From NCBI RefSeq assembly GCF_001713455.1, contig NZ_CP016464.1:2466001-2530000 (forward strand): DNA of 64,000 nt. Reading direction: 5' to 3'. The notes under the pieces are model-generated. The model was given only the letters and a program-made list of their open reading frames with translations, had not been told where the DNA came from and did not search any database. A program made the position numbers and the translations under genes. Source of the DNA: Bosea sp. RAC05. GTDB lineage: Bacteria > Pseudomonadota > Alphaproteobacteria > Rhizobiales > Beijerinckiaceae. Positions 35,853 to 43,605 of this stretch are shown here, one piece after another; position 1 is the first letter of the stretch; the number at the start of each line of letters is the position of its first letter.

Positions 35853-36965
35853 GTGGCGACCCGTCGACAGCCCTCAGCCGGTGCCGCGCGTCGGCAGCCC
35901 CGCCCGGCGCCGAAATCCGGCGAGTCCGCCATGACCGCCGAGGGCATTGAGGCCGGTCTGGCCGCGGAACGGACGGAAGCCGTTCAGGAAGCGCAGATCG
36001 CCGCCATTGCTTCGGTATCCGGCGAGGCCGACGCGGCAGAGGGGATCGATGCGATCCTCGCGGGCGCTGCACCCGATGACGCCCGCCGGATGCGCAGCGC
36101 GCTCGGCCTGCCGAAGGCGCCGGGGAAGCCGCGCGAAACCAGCGACGAATTGTCGGGCGACTGGCGCCAGGGCGCCTATCCCTATCGCTACAAGATGCTG
36201 CGCAAGGACTATGAGCGCGACAAGTTCAGGCTGCAGTCCGAACTTCTCAAGCTGCAGACCTGGGTGAAGGAGTCGCGCCAGCGCGTCGTCATCCTGTTCG
36301 AGGGCCGCGACGCGGCCGGCAAGGGCGGCGCCATCAAGCGCTTCATGGAGCATCTCAATCCGCGCGGCGCCCGGGTGGTCGCGCTGGAGAAGCCCAGCGA
36401 GGTCGAGCGCGGCCAGTGGTATTTCCAGCGCTATGTCCAGCATCTGCCGACGACCGGCGAAATCGTCCTGTTCGACCGCAGCTGGTACAACCGCGCCGGC
36501 GTCGAGCGCGTCATGGGCTTCTGCTCCGATTCCGAATACCGCGAGTTCCTGCGCCAGGCGCCGGAATTCGAGCGCAACCTCGTGCGCAGCGGCATCCACC
36601 TGATCAAGTTCTGGTTCTCGGTCAGCCGTGACGAGCAGCATCGGCGTTTCAAGGAGCGCGAGGCGCATCCGCTGAAGCAGTGGAAGCTCTCGCCCGTCGA
36701 TCTCGCCAGCCTCGATAAATGGGACGACTACACGGCGGCCAAGGAGGCGATGTTCTTCGCCACCGACACGGCCGATTCGCCCTGGACGGTGGTGAAGTCC
36801 GACGACAAGAAGCGGGCGCGGCTCAACGCGTTTCGCTATGTGCTGCGTTCGCTGCCCTATGCCGGCAAGGACGTCGACCGCATCGGCGCGGTCGACACGC
36901 TGCTCGTCGGCCGCGCCAATTTCGTCTACGAGCGCGACGAGCAGGTGCCCGGCCAGTCGGCCTGA
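35853..36965 (+). CDS. ppk2: Polyphosphate kinase 2
   Basis: A protein of about 370 residues. The PPK2 kinase core begins near residue 108 (PYRYKMLRKDYERDKF). It shows Walker A-like FEGRDAAGKGGAIKR, the LEKPSEVERGQWYFQRY lid segment and Walker B FDRSWYNRAGVERVMGF. It transfers phosphate between polyphosphate and nucleoside diphosphates or monophosphates. The GTG at 35853 is chosen for its GAGGGAGAG upstream sequence. The first about 100 residues are low-complexity, Arg/Ala/Glu-rich and not part of the kinase. ATG 35931 is an alternative start. Confidence 0.9.
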   Translation: MATRRQPSAGAARRQPRPAPKSGESAMTAEGIEAGLAAERTEAVQEAQIAAIASVSGEADAAEGIDAILAGAAPDDARRMRSALGLPKAPGKPRETSDELSGDWRQGAYPYRYKMLRKDYERDKFRLQSELLKLQTWVKESRQRVVILFEGRDAAGKGGAIKRFMEHLNPRGARVVALEKPSEVERGQWYFQRYVQHLPTTGEIVLFDRSWYNRAGVERVMGFCSDSEYREFLRQAPEFERNLVRSGIHLIKFWFSVSRDEQHRRFKEREAHPLKQWKLSPVDLASLDKWDDYTAAKEAMFFATDTADSPWTVVKSDDKKRARLNAFRYVLRSLPYAGKDVDRIGAVDTLLVGRANFVYERDEQVPGQSA

Positions 36966-37010
36966 CGACACCGCTCGCCCCGCCGCCTCGGGCGGCGGCG
37001 GATGCGGCGA

Positions 37011-37475
37011 TCAGAACGCCAGCGGCGCGTTGTCGACGACCTCCTTCATCACGAAGAAGGTGCGCGTCTGCCGCACACCCGGAAGCGCGATCAGCTTGTC
37101 CCCGTGGAGCTTGTTGAAATCCGCCATGTCGCGCACGCGGATCTTCAGGATGTAGTCGAAATCACCCGCGACGATGTGGCAGTCGAGCACGACCGGCATG
37201 GCCCGGATCGCCGCTTCGAAATCGCCGAAGCTTTCTGGCGTCGAGCGGTCCAGCACCACGCCGACGAAGGCGAGCGTGCCCATCTCGACCTTTTGCGGCG
37301 AGACCTGTGCCCGCACGCCCGTGACATAGCCCTCCGTGAAGAGGCGCTGGATGCGCCTGTGGCAGGTGGCGGCGCTGGTGTTCACGCGCTTGGCGATCTC
37401 GGCATTGCCCATCCGCCCGTCGCTCTGCAGCAGCCGCAGAATCTTGAGGTCGGTCCGGTCGAGTTTGGGCTCCAT
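37011..37475 (-). CDS. acdR: Lrp/AsnC-family regulator, likely AcdR
   Basis: A 154-residue regulator. It has an N-terminal winged HTH (LDRTDLKILRLLQSDGRMGNAEIAKRVNTS in pattern, about 5-50) and a C-terminal RAM domain for effector binding (VLDCHIVAGDFDYILKIRV). It is divergently transcribed from ACC deaminase with 158 bp between, the arrangement of acdR/acdS in other Proteobacteria, where the Lrp-type AcdR activates acdS. The name rests on that context. Confidence 0.88.
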   Translation of the reverse strand: MEPKLDRTDLKILRLLQSDGRMGNAEIAKRVNTSAATCHRRIQRLFTEGYVTGVRAQVSPQKVEMGTLAFVGVVLDRSTPESFGDFEAAIRAMPVVLDCHIVAGDFDYILKIRVRDMADFNKLHGDKLIALPGVRQTRTFFVMKEVVDNAPLAF

Positions 37476-37535
37476 GAAAGGATCTTCCGAAATAGAGGAT
37501 CAATCTGAGAGCAAGGACAGGAGGTGGGATCGAAT

Positions 37536-37553
37536 ACGACGTCAAGCCGTCGT
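37536..37553. promoter_or_regulatory. Short dyad in the acdR-acdS intergenic region
   Basis: ACGACG-TCAAGC-CGTCGT, a perfect 6-bp inverted repeat, lies midway between the divergent acdR and acdS genes. Further on, TCCGGAG occurs twice as a direct repeat separated by five bases (37614 region). Either could serve the Lrp-type regulator, but short GC dyads arise easily in this genome. Confidence 0.25.
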
Positions 37554-37633
37554 TTCGTGATCGAACATCGGAAGCACCTTTCAGTTGATTTTGGCTAGTT
37601 TTTCCGGAGTTCAATCCGGAGCAAGCAAGAACC

Positions 37634-38644
37634 ATGCTGTCGAAATTCGAGCGTTATCCGCTGACCTTCGGCCCGACGCCGATCGAGCCGCTGCCGCGTC
37701 TGTCCGCCCATCTTGGCGGTCAGGTCGAGCTCTTCGCCAAGCGCGAGGACTGCAACTCCGGCCTCGCCTTCGGCGGCAACAAGCTGCGCAAGCTCGAATA
37801 CATCGTGCCGGATGCGATCGCGTCGGGCGCCGACACGCTGGTCTCGATCGGCGGCGTCCAGTCGAACCACACCCGCATGGTCGCCGCGACCGCCGCCAAG
37901 ATCGGCATGAAGTGCCGTCTCGTGCAGGAGAGCTGGGTGCCGCACGAGGATGCCGTCTATGACCGCGTCGGCAACATCCTGATGTCGCGGGTGATGGGCG
38001 CCGACGTCCAGCTCGTCGACGAGGGCTTCGACATCGGCATCCGCCAGAGCTGGGAGAATGCGCTGGCGGATGTGAAGGCCAAGGGCGGCAAGCCCTATCC
38101 GATCCCCGCCGGCGCCTCCGTCCACAAGTTCGGCGGCCTCGGCTATGTCGGCTTCGCCGAGGAGGTGAGGGCGCAGGAGGCCCAGCTCGGCTTCCAGTTC
38201 GACTACATCGTCGTCTGCACCGTGACGGGCTCGACCCATGCCGGCATGGTCGTCGGCTTCGCCAAGGACGGCCGCCAGCGCAACGTCATCGGCATCGACG
38301 CCTCCTTCACCCCGGCCCAGACCAGGGCGCAGGTGCTCGACATCGCGCAGAAGACCTCGGCCCTGGTCGGCAGCAGGGACATCGTCGCAGACGACATCGT
38401 CCTGAACGAGGACTATGCCTACCCCGTCTATGGCGTGCCCTCGCAGGAGACCATCGAGGCGATCCGACTCTCGGCCCGGCTCGAGGGCATGATGACCGAC
38501 CCCGTCTATGAGGGGAAATCGATGCAGGGCATGATCGACCTGGTGAAGAAGGGCTTCTTCCCCGCCGGCTCGAAGGTGCTCTACGCCCATCTCGGCGGCG
38601 TGCCGGCGATCAACGGCTACAGCTACACCTTCCGAAACGGCTGA
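37634..38644 (+). CDS. acdS: 1-aminocyclopropane-1-carboxylate (ACC) deaminase
   Basis: A 336-residue PLP enzyme that cleaves ACC, the plant ethylene precursor, to 2-oxobutyrate and ammonia. The PLP Lys is at 50 ([11 protein letters not shown]), and the [11 protein letters not shown] substrate segment follows. The residues that separate true ACC deaminases from D-cysteine desulfhydrases are kept: Tyr292-Glu293 in DPVYEGKS and Leu320 in YAHLGG. It is cytosolic. A plant-associated or soil lifestyle is suggested. A small gene follows 5 bp after the stop. Confidence 0.96.
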   Translation: MLSKFERYPLTFGPTPIEPLPRLSAHLGGQVELFAKREDCNSGLAFGGNKLRKLEYIVPDAIASGADTLVSIGGVQSNHTRMVAATAAKIGMKCRLVQESWVPHEDAVYDRVGNILMSRVMGADVQLVDEGFDIGIRQSWENALADVKAKGGKPYPIPAGASVHKFGGLGYVGFAEEVRAQEAQLGFQFDYIVVCTVTGSTHAGMVVGFAKDGRQRNVIGIDASFTPAQTRAQVLDIAQKTSALVGSRDIVADDIVLNEDYAYPVYGVPSQETIEAIRLSARLEGMMTDPVYEGKSMQGMIDLVKKGFFPAGSKVLYAHLGGVPAINGYSYTFRNG

Positions 38645-38649
38645 CGGCG

Positions 38650-38952
38650 ATGGAGGTCGTCCTCCTCATCGAGTTCGAGGCTGCCGCGCCCGGGCGCGCG
38701 GCCCTGCTGGAGCGGGTCGGGGCGCTCGCCCTCTCCGGGCGGGGCCGGCTCAGCTTCCTCGGCACCGCCCCGGGCGAGGCCGACGGGCCGGGCCGCGAGG
38801 TGCTGGCGGTCGGGCTGGCGCGGGCGGCCGAGGCCACGGCGCTCGTCGCGCGCTGGCGCGAGGACGGGGCGCTGCCGACCGGTGCCTCGGTACGCTATCT
38901 CGCCGTCCAGCCGCTCTGGTCGATGGAGCCGCTGGCGCTGATGTTCCCCTGA
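38650..38952 (+). CDS. Small hypothetical protein cotranscribed with acdS
   Basis: A 100-residue protein starting 5 bp after acdS. It reads as alternating strands and helices: EVVLLIEFEAA, a helix PGRAALLERVGALAL, a strand RLSFLGTAPG, and a helix with EATALVARWREDG. This is reminiscent of a dimeric alpha-beta barrel (ferredoxin-like) fold. I know no family or motif. Its position implies a role with, or readthrough from, acdS. Confidence 0.5.
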   Translation: MEVVLLIEFEAAAPGRAALLERVGALALSGRGRLSFLGTAPGEADGPGREVLAVGLARAAEATALVARWREDGALPTGASVRYLAVQPLWSMEPLALMFP

Positions 38953-38984
38953 CGCCACCGACCCTCCCCGGTACAGCAAAGCTT

Positions 38985-39593
38985 GTGGACGCTCAGCGGC
39001 CGCGGTTTATTAGCACTCCGGTGACGAGGAGCGCGTGCGTGGCGATTGTCAGGAAGGGCGACATCACGACGATCTCGCGAACCTTTCCGGACCTGCTGGG
39101 AGGCTACCGTGACAAGGCGAAGAAGGCCCTCGACAGCGTCCTGACCTTCGGGATTGGCCAGGCACTCAAGCGCATGGGTGAGATGGACCCGCTGCGCCGA
39201 CGCGAAAACAGCGCCTATCTCGCCTTTGCCATCAAACATCAGTTCCAGCAATGGGCCCCCGAACTCCATGAGGCCGGCGAAGACCTGATTGAACGCGCGG
39301 CGGATCGCTTCGCCGAGTCGACCGCGGAGGCGCGCGACCTGTTCGCCTTCTGCCACGCCTTCGGTCTCCACCCGGTAGGCTCGGGCGCTCGGCTGATTGA
39401 TCCCAAGATCACCTATGCGCATGCTGCGCTGTATTACACCTTCAGGGGTGGGCTCTATGAGTGCTATCAGGGCAACCTGTTCACTGAGTTGAACAAACGA
39501 CGCGAATTCGTCGTCTACCTTCCTCATCCGCCTACGAAGAATCCGCATTCGGGTTTCTCCTTCACCATCCGCCAGCACGAGCGCCGCGGCTGA
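38985..39593 (+). CDS. Hypothetical protein, unrecognised
   Basis: Up to 202 residues if the GTG at 38985 is used; a GTG at 39039 would give a shorter product beginning VAIVRKGDITTI. The protein is mainly helical and soluble, with a segment KKALDSVLTFGIGQALKRMGEMD and a C-terminal part rich in aromatic and basic residues (TYAHAALYYTFRGGLYECY). Codon use looks less GC-biased than in the neighbours, for example in the stretch near 39480-39540, hinting at recent acquisition. No function can be assigned. Confidence 0.5.
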   Translation: MDAQRPRFISTPVTRSACVAIVRKGDITTISRTFPDLLGGYRDKAKKALDSVLTFGIGQALKRMGEMDPLRRRENSAYLAFAIKHQFQQWAPELHEAGEDLIERAADRFAESTAEARDLFAFCHAFGLHPVGSGARLIDPKITYAHAALYYTFRGGLYECYQGNLFTELNKRREFVVYLPHPPTKNPHSGFSFTIRQHERRG

Positions 39594-39686
39594 CGGTTCC
39601 CGCATCGGGGAACGGCTTGTCGCGGCGGCGGCCCGGTGCCAGAAGCTCCCTGGCGGGACGATGCCCGCTGCCGAGGAGGGACTCTC

Positions 39687-40673
39687 ATGCAGCTTGGAAT
39701 GGTCGGCCTCGGCCGGATGGGTGGCAACATCGTGCGCCGGCTGATGCGCGCCGGTCATGATTGCGTCGTCTACGACCGCGATCCCAAGCCCGGCGCCGCT
39801 TTGGCGGCCGATGGCGCGCTCGTCGCGGCCGATCTCGCCGACATGGTCGCCAAGCTCCAGGCGCCGCGCGCCATCTGGGTGATGCTGCCGGCCGGCAAGA
39901 TCACCGAGGCGACGCTGGCCGAGCTCGCAGGCCTGCTCTCGCCGGGCGACACGCTGATCGACGGCGGCAACGCCTTCTGGAAGGACGACGTCCGCCGCGG
40001 GCGCGAGCTGGCGGCCAAGGGCCTGCACTACATGGATGTCGGCACGTCGGGCGGCGTGCACGGCCTTGACCGCGGCTATTGCCTGATGATCGGCGGCGAC
40101 AAGGAAGCCTTCGACCGGCTCGAGCCGATCTTCGCGACGCTCGCGCCCGGCAAGGGCGAGATCGAGCCGACCAAGCATCGCGAGGGCCGCAATCCGACGA
40201 GCGAGGAGGGCTATCTCCATTGCGGCCCGGTCGGCGCCGGCCATTTCGTCAAGATGGTCCATAACGGCATCGAATACGGCATGATGCAGGCCTTCGCCGA
40301 GGGATTCGACCTGCTGCGCAATGCGTCGGCCAAGGAAGGCCTGCCGCCTGAATACGGCTTTGCCTTCGACACCGCCGAGATCGCCGAGGTCTGGCGCCGC
40401 GGCTCGGTCGTGACCTCCTGGCTGCTCGACCTGACGGCCGAGGCGCTGGCCGCCGACGAGGACCTCTCCGCCTATTCCGGCAATGTCTCCGATTCGGGCG
40501 AGGGGCGCTGGACCGTCGATGCCGCGGTCGAGACCGCGACGCCGGCGGAGGTGCTGACCTCGGCGCTGTTCGCGCGCTTCCGCTCGCGCGTCGACCACAC
40601 CTTCGGCGAGAAGGTGCTCTCGGCGATGCGGGCCGGCTTCGGCGGCCATGTCGAACCCAAAAAGCAGGGCTGA
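39687..40673 (+). CDS. gnd: 6-phosphogluconate dehydrogenase, decarboxylating (short GndA type)
   Basis: A 328-residue enzyme giving ribulose-5-phosphate, CO2 and reduced NAD(P). It has the N-terminal Rossmann motif [15 protein letters not shown], the substrate segment [17 protein letters not shown] and catalytic Lys in [17 protein letters not shown]. At about 330 residues it belongs to the short, mostly NAD-dependent class rather than the 470-residue NADP class. A strong GAGGAGGGA RBS precedes the ATG. gntK follows 6 bp later, forming a gluconate utilisation pair. Confidence 0.94.
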   Translation: MQLGMVGLGRMGGNIVRRLMRAGHDCVVYDRDPKPGAALAADGALVAADLADMVAKLQAPRAIWVMLPAGKITEATLAELAGLLSPGDTLIDGGNAFWKDDVRRGRELAAKGLHYMDVGTSGGVHGLDRGYCLMIGGDKEAFDRLEPIFATLAPGKGEIEPTKHREGRNPTSEEGYLHCGPVGAGHFVKMVHNGIEYGMMQAFAEGFDLLRNASAKEGLPPEYGFAFDTAEIAEVWRRGSVVTSWLLDLTAEALAADEDLSAYSGNVSDSGEGRWTVDAAVETATPAEVLTSALFARFRSRVDHTFGEKVLSAMRAGFGGHVEPKKQG

Positions 40674-40679
40674 CTCCGG

Positions 40680-41207
40680 ATGGTTGCCTCCAACGCGGCC
40701 GTCAAGCCGGCCGTCATCGTCGTCATGGGCGTCGCCAGCTCGGGCAAGACCTCGCTGGGCGAGCGCCTCGCCGGCCAGCTCGGCTGGCCGTTCCGCGACG
40801 CCGACTCGTTCCACCCGCCGGAGAACGTCGCCAAGATGGCCGGCGGGACGCCGCTGAACGACGAGGACCGCAAGCCCTGGCTCGCCGCCATCGCCGCCTG
40901 GATCGACGATCTGCGCGCATCGGGCGGCCACGGCATCGTCACCTGCTCGGCGCTGAAGCGGGCCTATCGCCGCGTCATCGTCGGCGACCGGGCGGATGTC
41001 GCGCTGGTCTATCTCAGGGGCTCGCGCGCGCTGATCGGCGAGCGCATGGCGCAGAGGCAGCATCACTTCATGCCGACGGCGCTGCTCGACAGCCAGTTCG
41101 CCACGCTCGAGGAGCCGGGCGAGGACGAGCGACCGCTCGTCGTTTCGGTCGAATCGTCGAAGGACGCGATCGTCGCGGATGTGCTGACGCGGCTCGGACT
41201 GGCGTGA
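40680..41207 (+). CDS. gntK: Gluconokinase
   Basis: A 175-residue P-loop kinase with Walker A GVASSGKTS, the DADSFHPPENVAKMAGGTPL substrate segment, and the lid region with LIGERMAQRQHHFMP. It phosphorylates gluconate to 6-phosphogluconate, the substrate of the gnd gene located directly upstream. A long intergenic palindrome follows 6 bp after its stop. Confidence 0.95.
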   Translation: MVASNAAVKPAVIVVMGVASSGKTSLGERLAGQLGWPFRDADSFHPPENVAKMAGGTPLNDEDRKPWLAAIAAWIDDLRASGGHGIVTCSALKRAYRRVIVGDRADVALVYLRGSRALIGERMAQRQHHFMPTALLDSQFATLEEPGEDERPLVVSVESSKDAIVADVLTRLGLA

Positions 41208-41213
41208 AGGGCT

Positions 41214-41296
41214 GACGTCGTTGCGAGCGTAGCGAAGCAATCCAAACTCGTAGAGCGCGCGGCCCTGGATTGCTTCGCTACGCTCGCAATGACGTT
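41214..41296. repeat. REP-like palindromic intergenic element
   Basis: Two imperfect arms of about 31 bases. The left starts GACGTCGTTGCGAGCGTAGC (41214-41244), and the right ends GCTACGCTCGCAATGACGTT (41266-41296), around a 21-base spacer. The arms differ at only one or two positions. GCGAGCGTAGCGAAGCAATCC is a sequence I recall as dispersed in many Rhizobiales genomes. It lies between convergent gntK and the DoxX gene, where such REP elements usually sit, and may act as an RNA-end stabiliser or terminator for both. Confidence 0.8.
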
Positions 41297-41302
41297 AAAC
41301 AG

Positions 41303-41704
41303 TCATCGGCGGCGCCATGGCCAGCGGATCACGCCGCCGGCCTGCAGCGCCCACCACACCAGCACGGGCTGCAGCGCCAGCCGCGGCGCGTGATACCACC
41401 AGCTGGAGGGAAGGCCTGCCACTGCAATGCCTTCCAGCGCATGCTTGATGTTGGCCGGGAACACGCAGGCCGCATAGAGCGCGAGCCCGATTCCCGCGGC
41501 CGGGCGCAGGCGCGGGATCATCAGGCCAATGGCACCGGCGATCTCCGCAAGGCCCGTGGCGATCACCACCGCCAGGGGCGCCGGCACCCAGTCCGGCACG
41601 ATCGGCAGGAAACCCTCCGGACGGGCGAGATGCATCAGGCCGGCCGCGAGATAGAACGCCGCCAGCAGCCACCGCATCCCCCGGCGCCAGCGGCTCTCGG
41701 CCAT
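41303..41704 (-). CDS. DoxX-family membrane protein
   Basis: A 133-residue four-helix inner-membrane protein with the DoxX pattern: LLAAFYLAAGLMHL, a PEGFLPIVPDWVP loop, GLAEIAGAIGLM, a central LALYAACVFPANIKHA and a final tryptophan-rich helix. The family includes quinone-linked redox subunits, but most members are uncharacterised. The start shares one base with the stop of the multicopper-oxidase-like gene (TGATG), so the two are coupled and may function together. Confidence 0.85.
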   Translation of the reverse strand: MAESRWRRGMRWLLAAFYLAAGLMHLARPEGFLPIVPDWVPAPLAVVIATGLAEIAGAIGLMIPRLRPAAGIGLALYAACVFPANIKHALEGIAVAGLPSSWWYHAPRLALQPVLVWWALQAGGVIRWPWRRR

Positions 41705-43143
41705 CAGGTCACCTCGAACCAGGTCCACAGGCCGCGGTCGAAGCGTTCCAGCACCGTCGAGGAGATCAGCCAGCGTCCCGGATTCTCGGCGATGAAGGCG
41801 ATGTGCAGGCGCTTGCCGTCGGGGATCTGCACCGTGTCGAGGAAATAGGGCTCCCAGCCATCGTCGAGCGGGTGGAGCAGGCGGAAGCAATGGCCGTGGA
41901 CGTGCAGCGGCTGCAGGAAGGCGGTCCGGTTGTCGATCGCGAGCACGATTGGCGTGCCGCGCTTGACGCTGAAGAGCGGCTTGCCCGAAGCGTCGCCCAC
42001 CCCGCCATTCAGGCGCCAGGGGCGGGACGGATCGAGCCCCGCCATGTCGAGCTTCAGGTCGGCGCCGAGCTTCGCGCCGCCCTCGATCACGATCTGCGGC
42101 CGCACCGCATCCTGCAGGCGCACCGCCGCCGGCAGCGTCGGGTTGGCCTTGAGCGCCATCGGCGCGGTCGAGGCCGGCCGGGCGGCGCCCTCGGTGACGA
42201 GCCGGACCAGCGGCACCCCCGAGCCGACCAGCGCCGTCACGATCGCGGTCGCCCCGGCCTCTGTGGGCATGTCGACCAGGAGGTCGTAGCGGGTCCCCGG
42301 TGCGAAGGGCAGTTGCGAGCGCACCGGCTCGAAGGATTCGGTCGGTTGCCCATCGACCGCGATGACCACGGCCTTGATGCCGTCGAAGCGCAACCGCATG
42401 ATCCGGGCATTGCAGGCATTGGCGAGCCGCAGGCGCACCCGCGCGCCTGGCGCGACCGGCACGCGCTGTGGGGGCGCAGCACCATTGACGGTGATCCAGC
42501 TGCCCAGCCGGCCCGCGGCGGCGGCCGCGGGGCTTTCGACCGGGAAGGGCTGGAGCGCGTTGTCGTTGCCCAGCAGCCAGTCGGTGACCAGGACCGGCAG
42601 GTCGAGATCGACCGGCGGTGGGTCCTTCTCCTCGACCACCAGAAGCCCGCTCAGGCCACGGCCGGCGGGTTCTGCCGCGCCACCCAGGACCAGCGGCCGA
42701 TACAGGATCGTTCCGGAATCAGGCGGCGTCAGCCGGTACTCGAAGCTCTCGCCCGGCGCGATCGGCGCCTGGCTGAACCCGCCGACGCCATCCATCGCCG
42801 CCTCGCCGCGCAGGCCGTGCCAATGCAGCGCCAGCGGCGCGGTGGTCTTGTTGGCGAGGCGAAGATGCAGCGTGCGGCCCTGCTGGAGCCGCAGGGCCGG
42901 CCCCGGTGTCGCGCCGTCGAAGGCCCAGAGTTCGGTATCGACGGCCGGCGCCGGGCGCAGCCTCTGCCGCGCCGGCCCGGCCGACAGGCTCCGGGCAACG
43001 GGGGCAGGGGTGGTGGCGGCGTGGGGAGGCGTTGTCTGCGCCCCGGCCCGCGAGGAAAGGCCGGGCAGGGCGGCGAGGGCTCCCAGCGCCGCGAGCGCGG
43101 TGCGGCGGGTCGGCGGGGCGGGGCGGTCTGTCGCGTCGGTCAT
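41704..43143 (-). CDS. Multicopper-oxidase-fold protein with incomplete copper sites
   Basis: A 479-residue exported protein. A Tat signal lies at about 12-36 (TRRTALAALGALAALPG). Three cupredoxin domains follow. Copper motif 1 (LHWHGL, H107/H109) and motif 3 (LHVHGHCF, H414/H416/H418) are present. Motif 2, normally YHPH, reads YRPL (R149/L151). Motif 4, normally HCHxxxHxxxG, reads ISSTVLERFDRG with no His or Cys. Both type 1 and trinuclear sites would be incomplete, so laccase-type oxidation is unlikely. ATG 43143 fits the Tat motif; 43155 is an alternative. It is coupled to the DoxX gene. Confidence 0.88.
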   Translation of the reverse strand: MTDATDRPAPPTRRTALAALGALAALPGLSSRAGAQTTPPHAATTPAPVARSLSAGPARQRLRPAPAVDTELWAFDGATPGPALRLQQGRTLHLRLANKTTAPLALHWHGLRGEAAMDGVGGFSQAPIAPGESFEYRLTPPDSGTILYRPLVLGGAAEPAGRGLSGLLVVEEKDPPPVDLDLPVLVTDWLLGNDNALQPFPVESPAAAAAGRLGSWITVNGAAPPQRVPVAPGARVRLRLANACNARIMRLRFDGIKAVVIAVDGQPTESFEPVRSQLPFAPGTRYDLLVDMPTEAGATAIVTALVGSGVPLVRLVTEGAARPASTAPMALKANPTLPAAVRLQDAVRPQIVIEGGAKLGADLKLDMAGLDPSRPWRLNGGVGDASGKPLFSVKRGTPIVLAIDNRTAFLQPLHVHGHCFRLLHPLDDGWEPYFLDTVQIPDGKRLHIAFIAENPGRWLISSTVLERFDRGLWTWFEVT

Positions 43144-43333
43144 GATCACCGGCATAATCGGCGGCGGGACCGAAGGCGAGAGGCCGCATCCTTGCGATCG
43201 CGTGAGGACGGCCGCCCGGCGTCTTTTGCAGAACCGTCATTTTTTTGCTGCATGGGCCGCCTGAAATGCGTATAGCACCGGCGCCCAATGATGGCCGCGC
43301 TGCGCTTTCCCGCGTGCTGGCGCCATCGGGCCG

Positions 43334-43418
43334 GCGGGCGTGGCGGAACTGGTAGACGCACTGGTTTTAGGTACCAGCGGCGAAAGTCGTGGGGGTTCGA
43401 GTCCCTCCGCCCGCACCA
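43334..43418 (+). tRNA. tRNA-Leu (anticodon TAG)
   Basis: An 85-base class II tRNA. The acceptor arm GCGGGCG pairs with CGCCCGC. The anticodon stem CTGGT/ACCAG holds the loop TTTAGGT with TAG. A variable arm and a T-arm GGGGGTTCGAGTCCCTC follow. The discriminator A and CCA are encoded. It reads CUN, mainly CUA, leucine codons. It stands upstream of trigger factor with an intergenic repeat between. Confidence 0.97.
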
Positions 43419-43480
43419 TCGGCCTCGATCACCGCGCGCCCTTTTGGGCGCGAAAGACGGTGATCGATGTATTTGATGCT

Positions 43481-43525
43481 GCATCGGATTTTCCGAAAAG
43501 TGCATTCCACTTTTCGGTCCGATGC
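43481..43525. repeat. Palindromic intergenic element upstream of tig
   Basis: A nested hairpin. The outer arms are GCATCGGA / TCCGATGC and the inner arms CCGAAAAGTG / CACTTTTCGG around a CATTC loop, with a TTTT bulge on one side. This CCGAAAAGTG-type sequence is a repeat I recall from rhizobial intergenic regions. It lies between tRNA-Leu and tig and could be part of the tig leader, terminate the tRNA transcript, or both. Confidence 0.7.
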
Positions 43526-43605
43526 GAGTTTCGTGAGCGCGGCGGCGGTCTCCCGGCGTCGCGCTTTGGACATTGAAGTAACGAGCTGTTGGCGGATCGA
43601 AAACG

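Noticed and set aside
37634..38644. D-cysteine desulfhydrase as alternative to ACC deaminase
   Set aside because: The discriminating Tyr-Glu pair and the later Leu are those of ACC deaminase, and the AcdR-type regulator is adjacent.
38895..41240. 781-codon minus-strand frame across gnd and gntK
   Set aside because: Antisense shadow that begins inside the REP-like repeat (its first residues derive from the repeat) and shows no family pattern.
43340..43576. Small ORF beginning MAELVDALVLG
   Set aside because: This is the well-known translation shadow of tRNA-Leu and its flank, not a gene.
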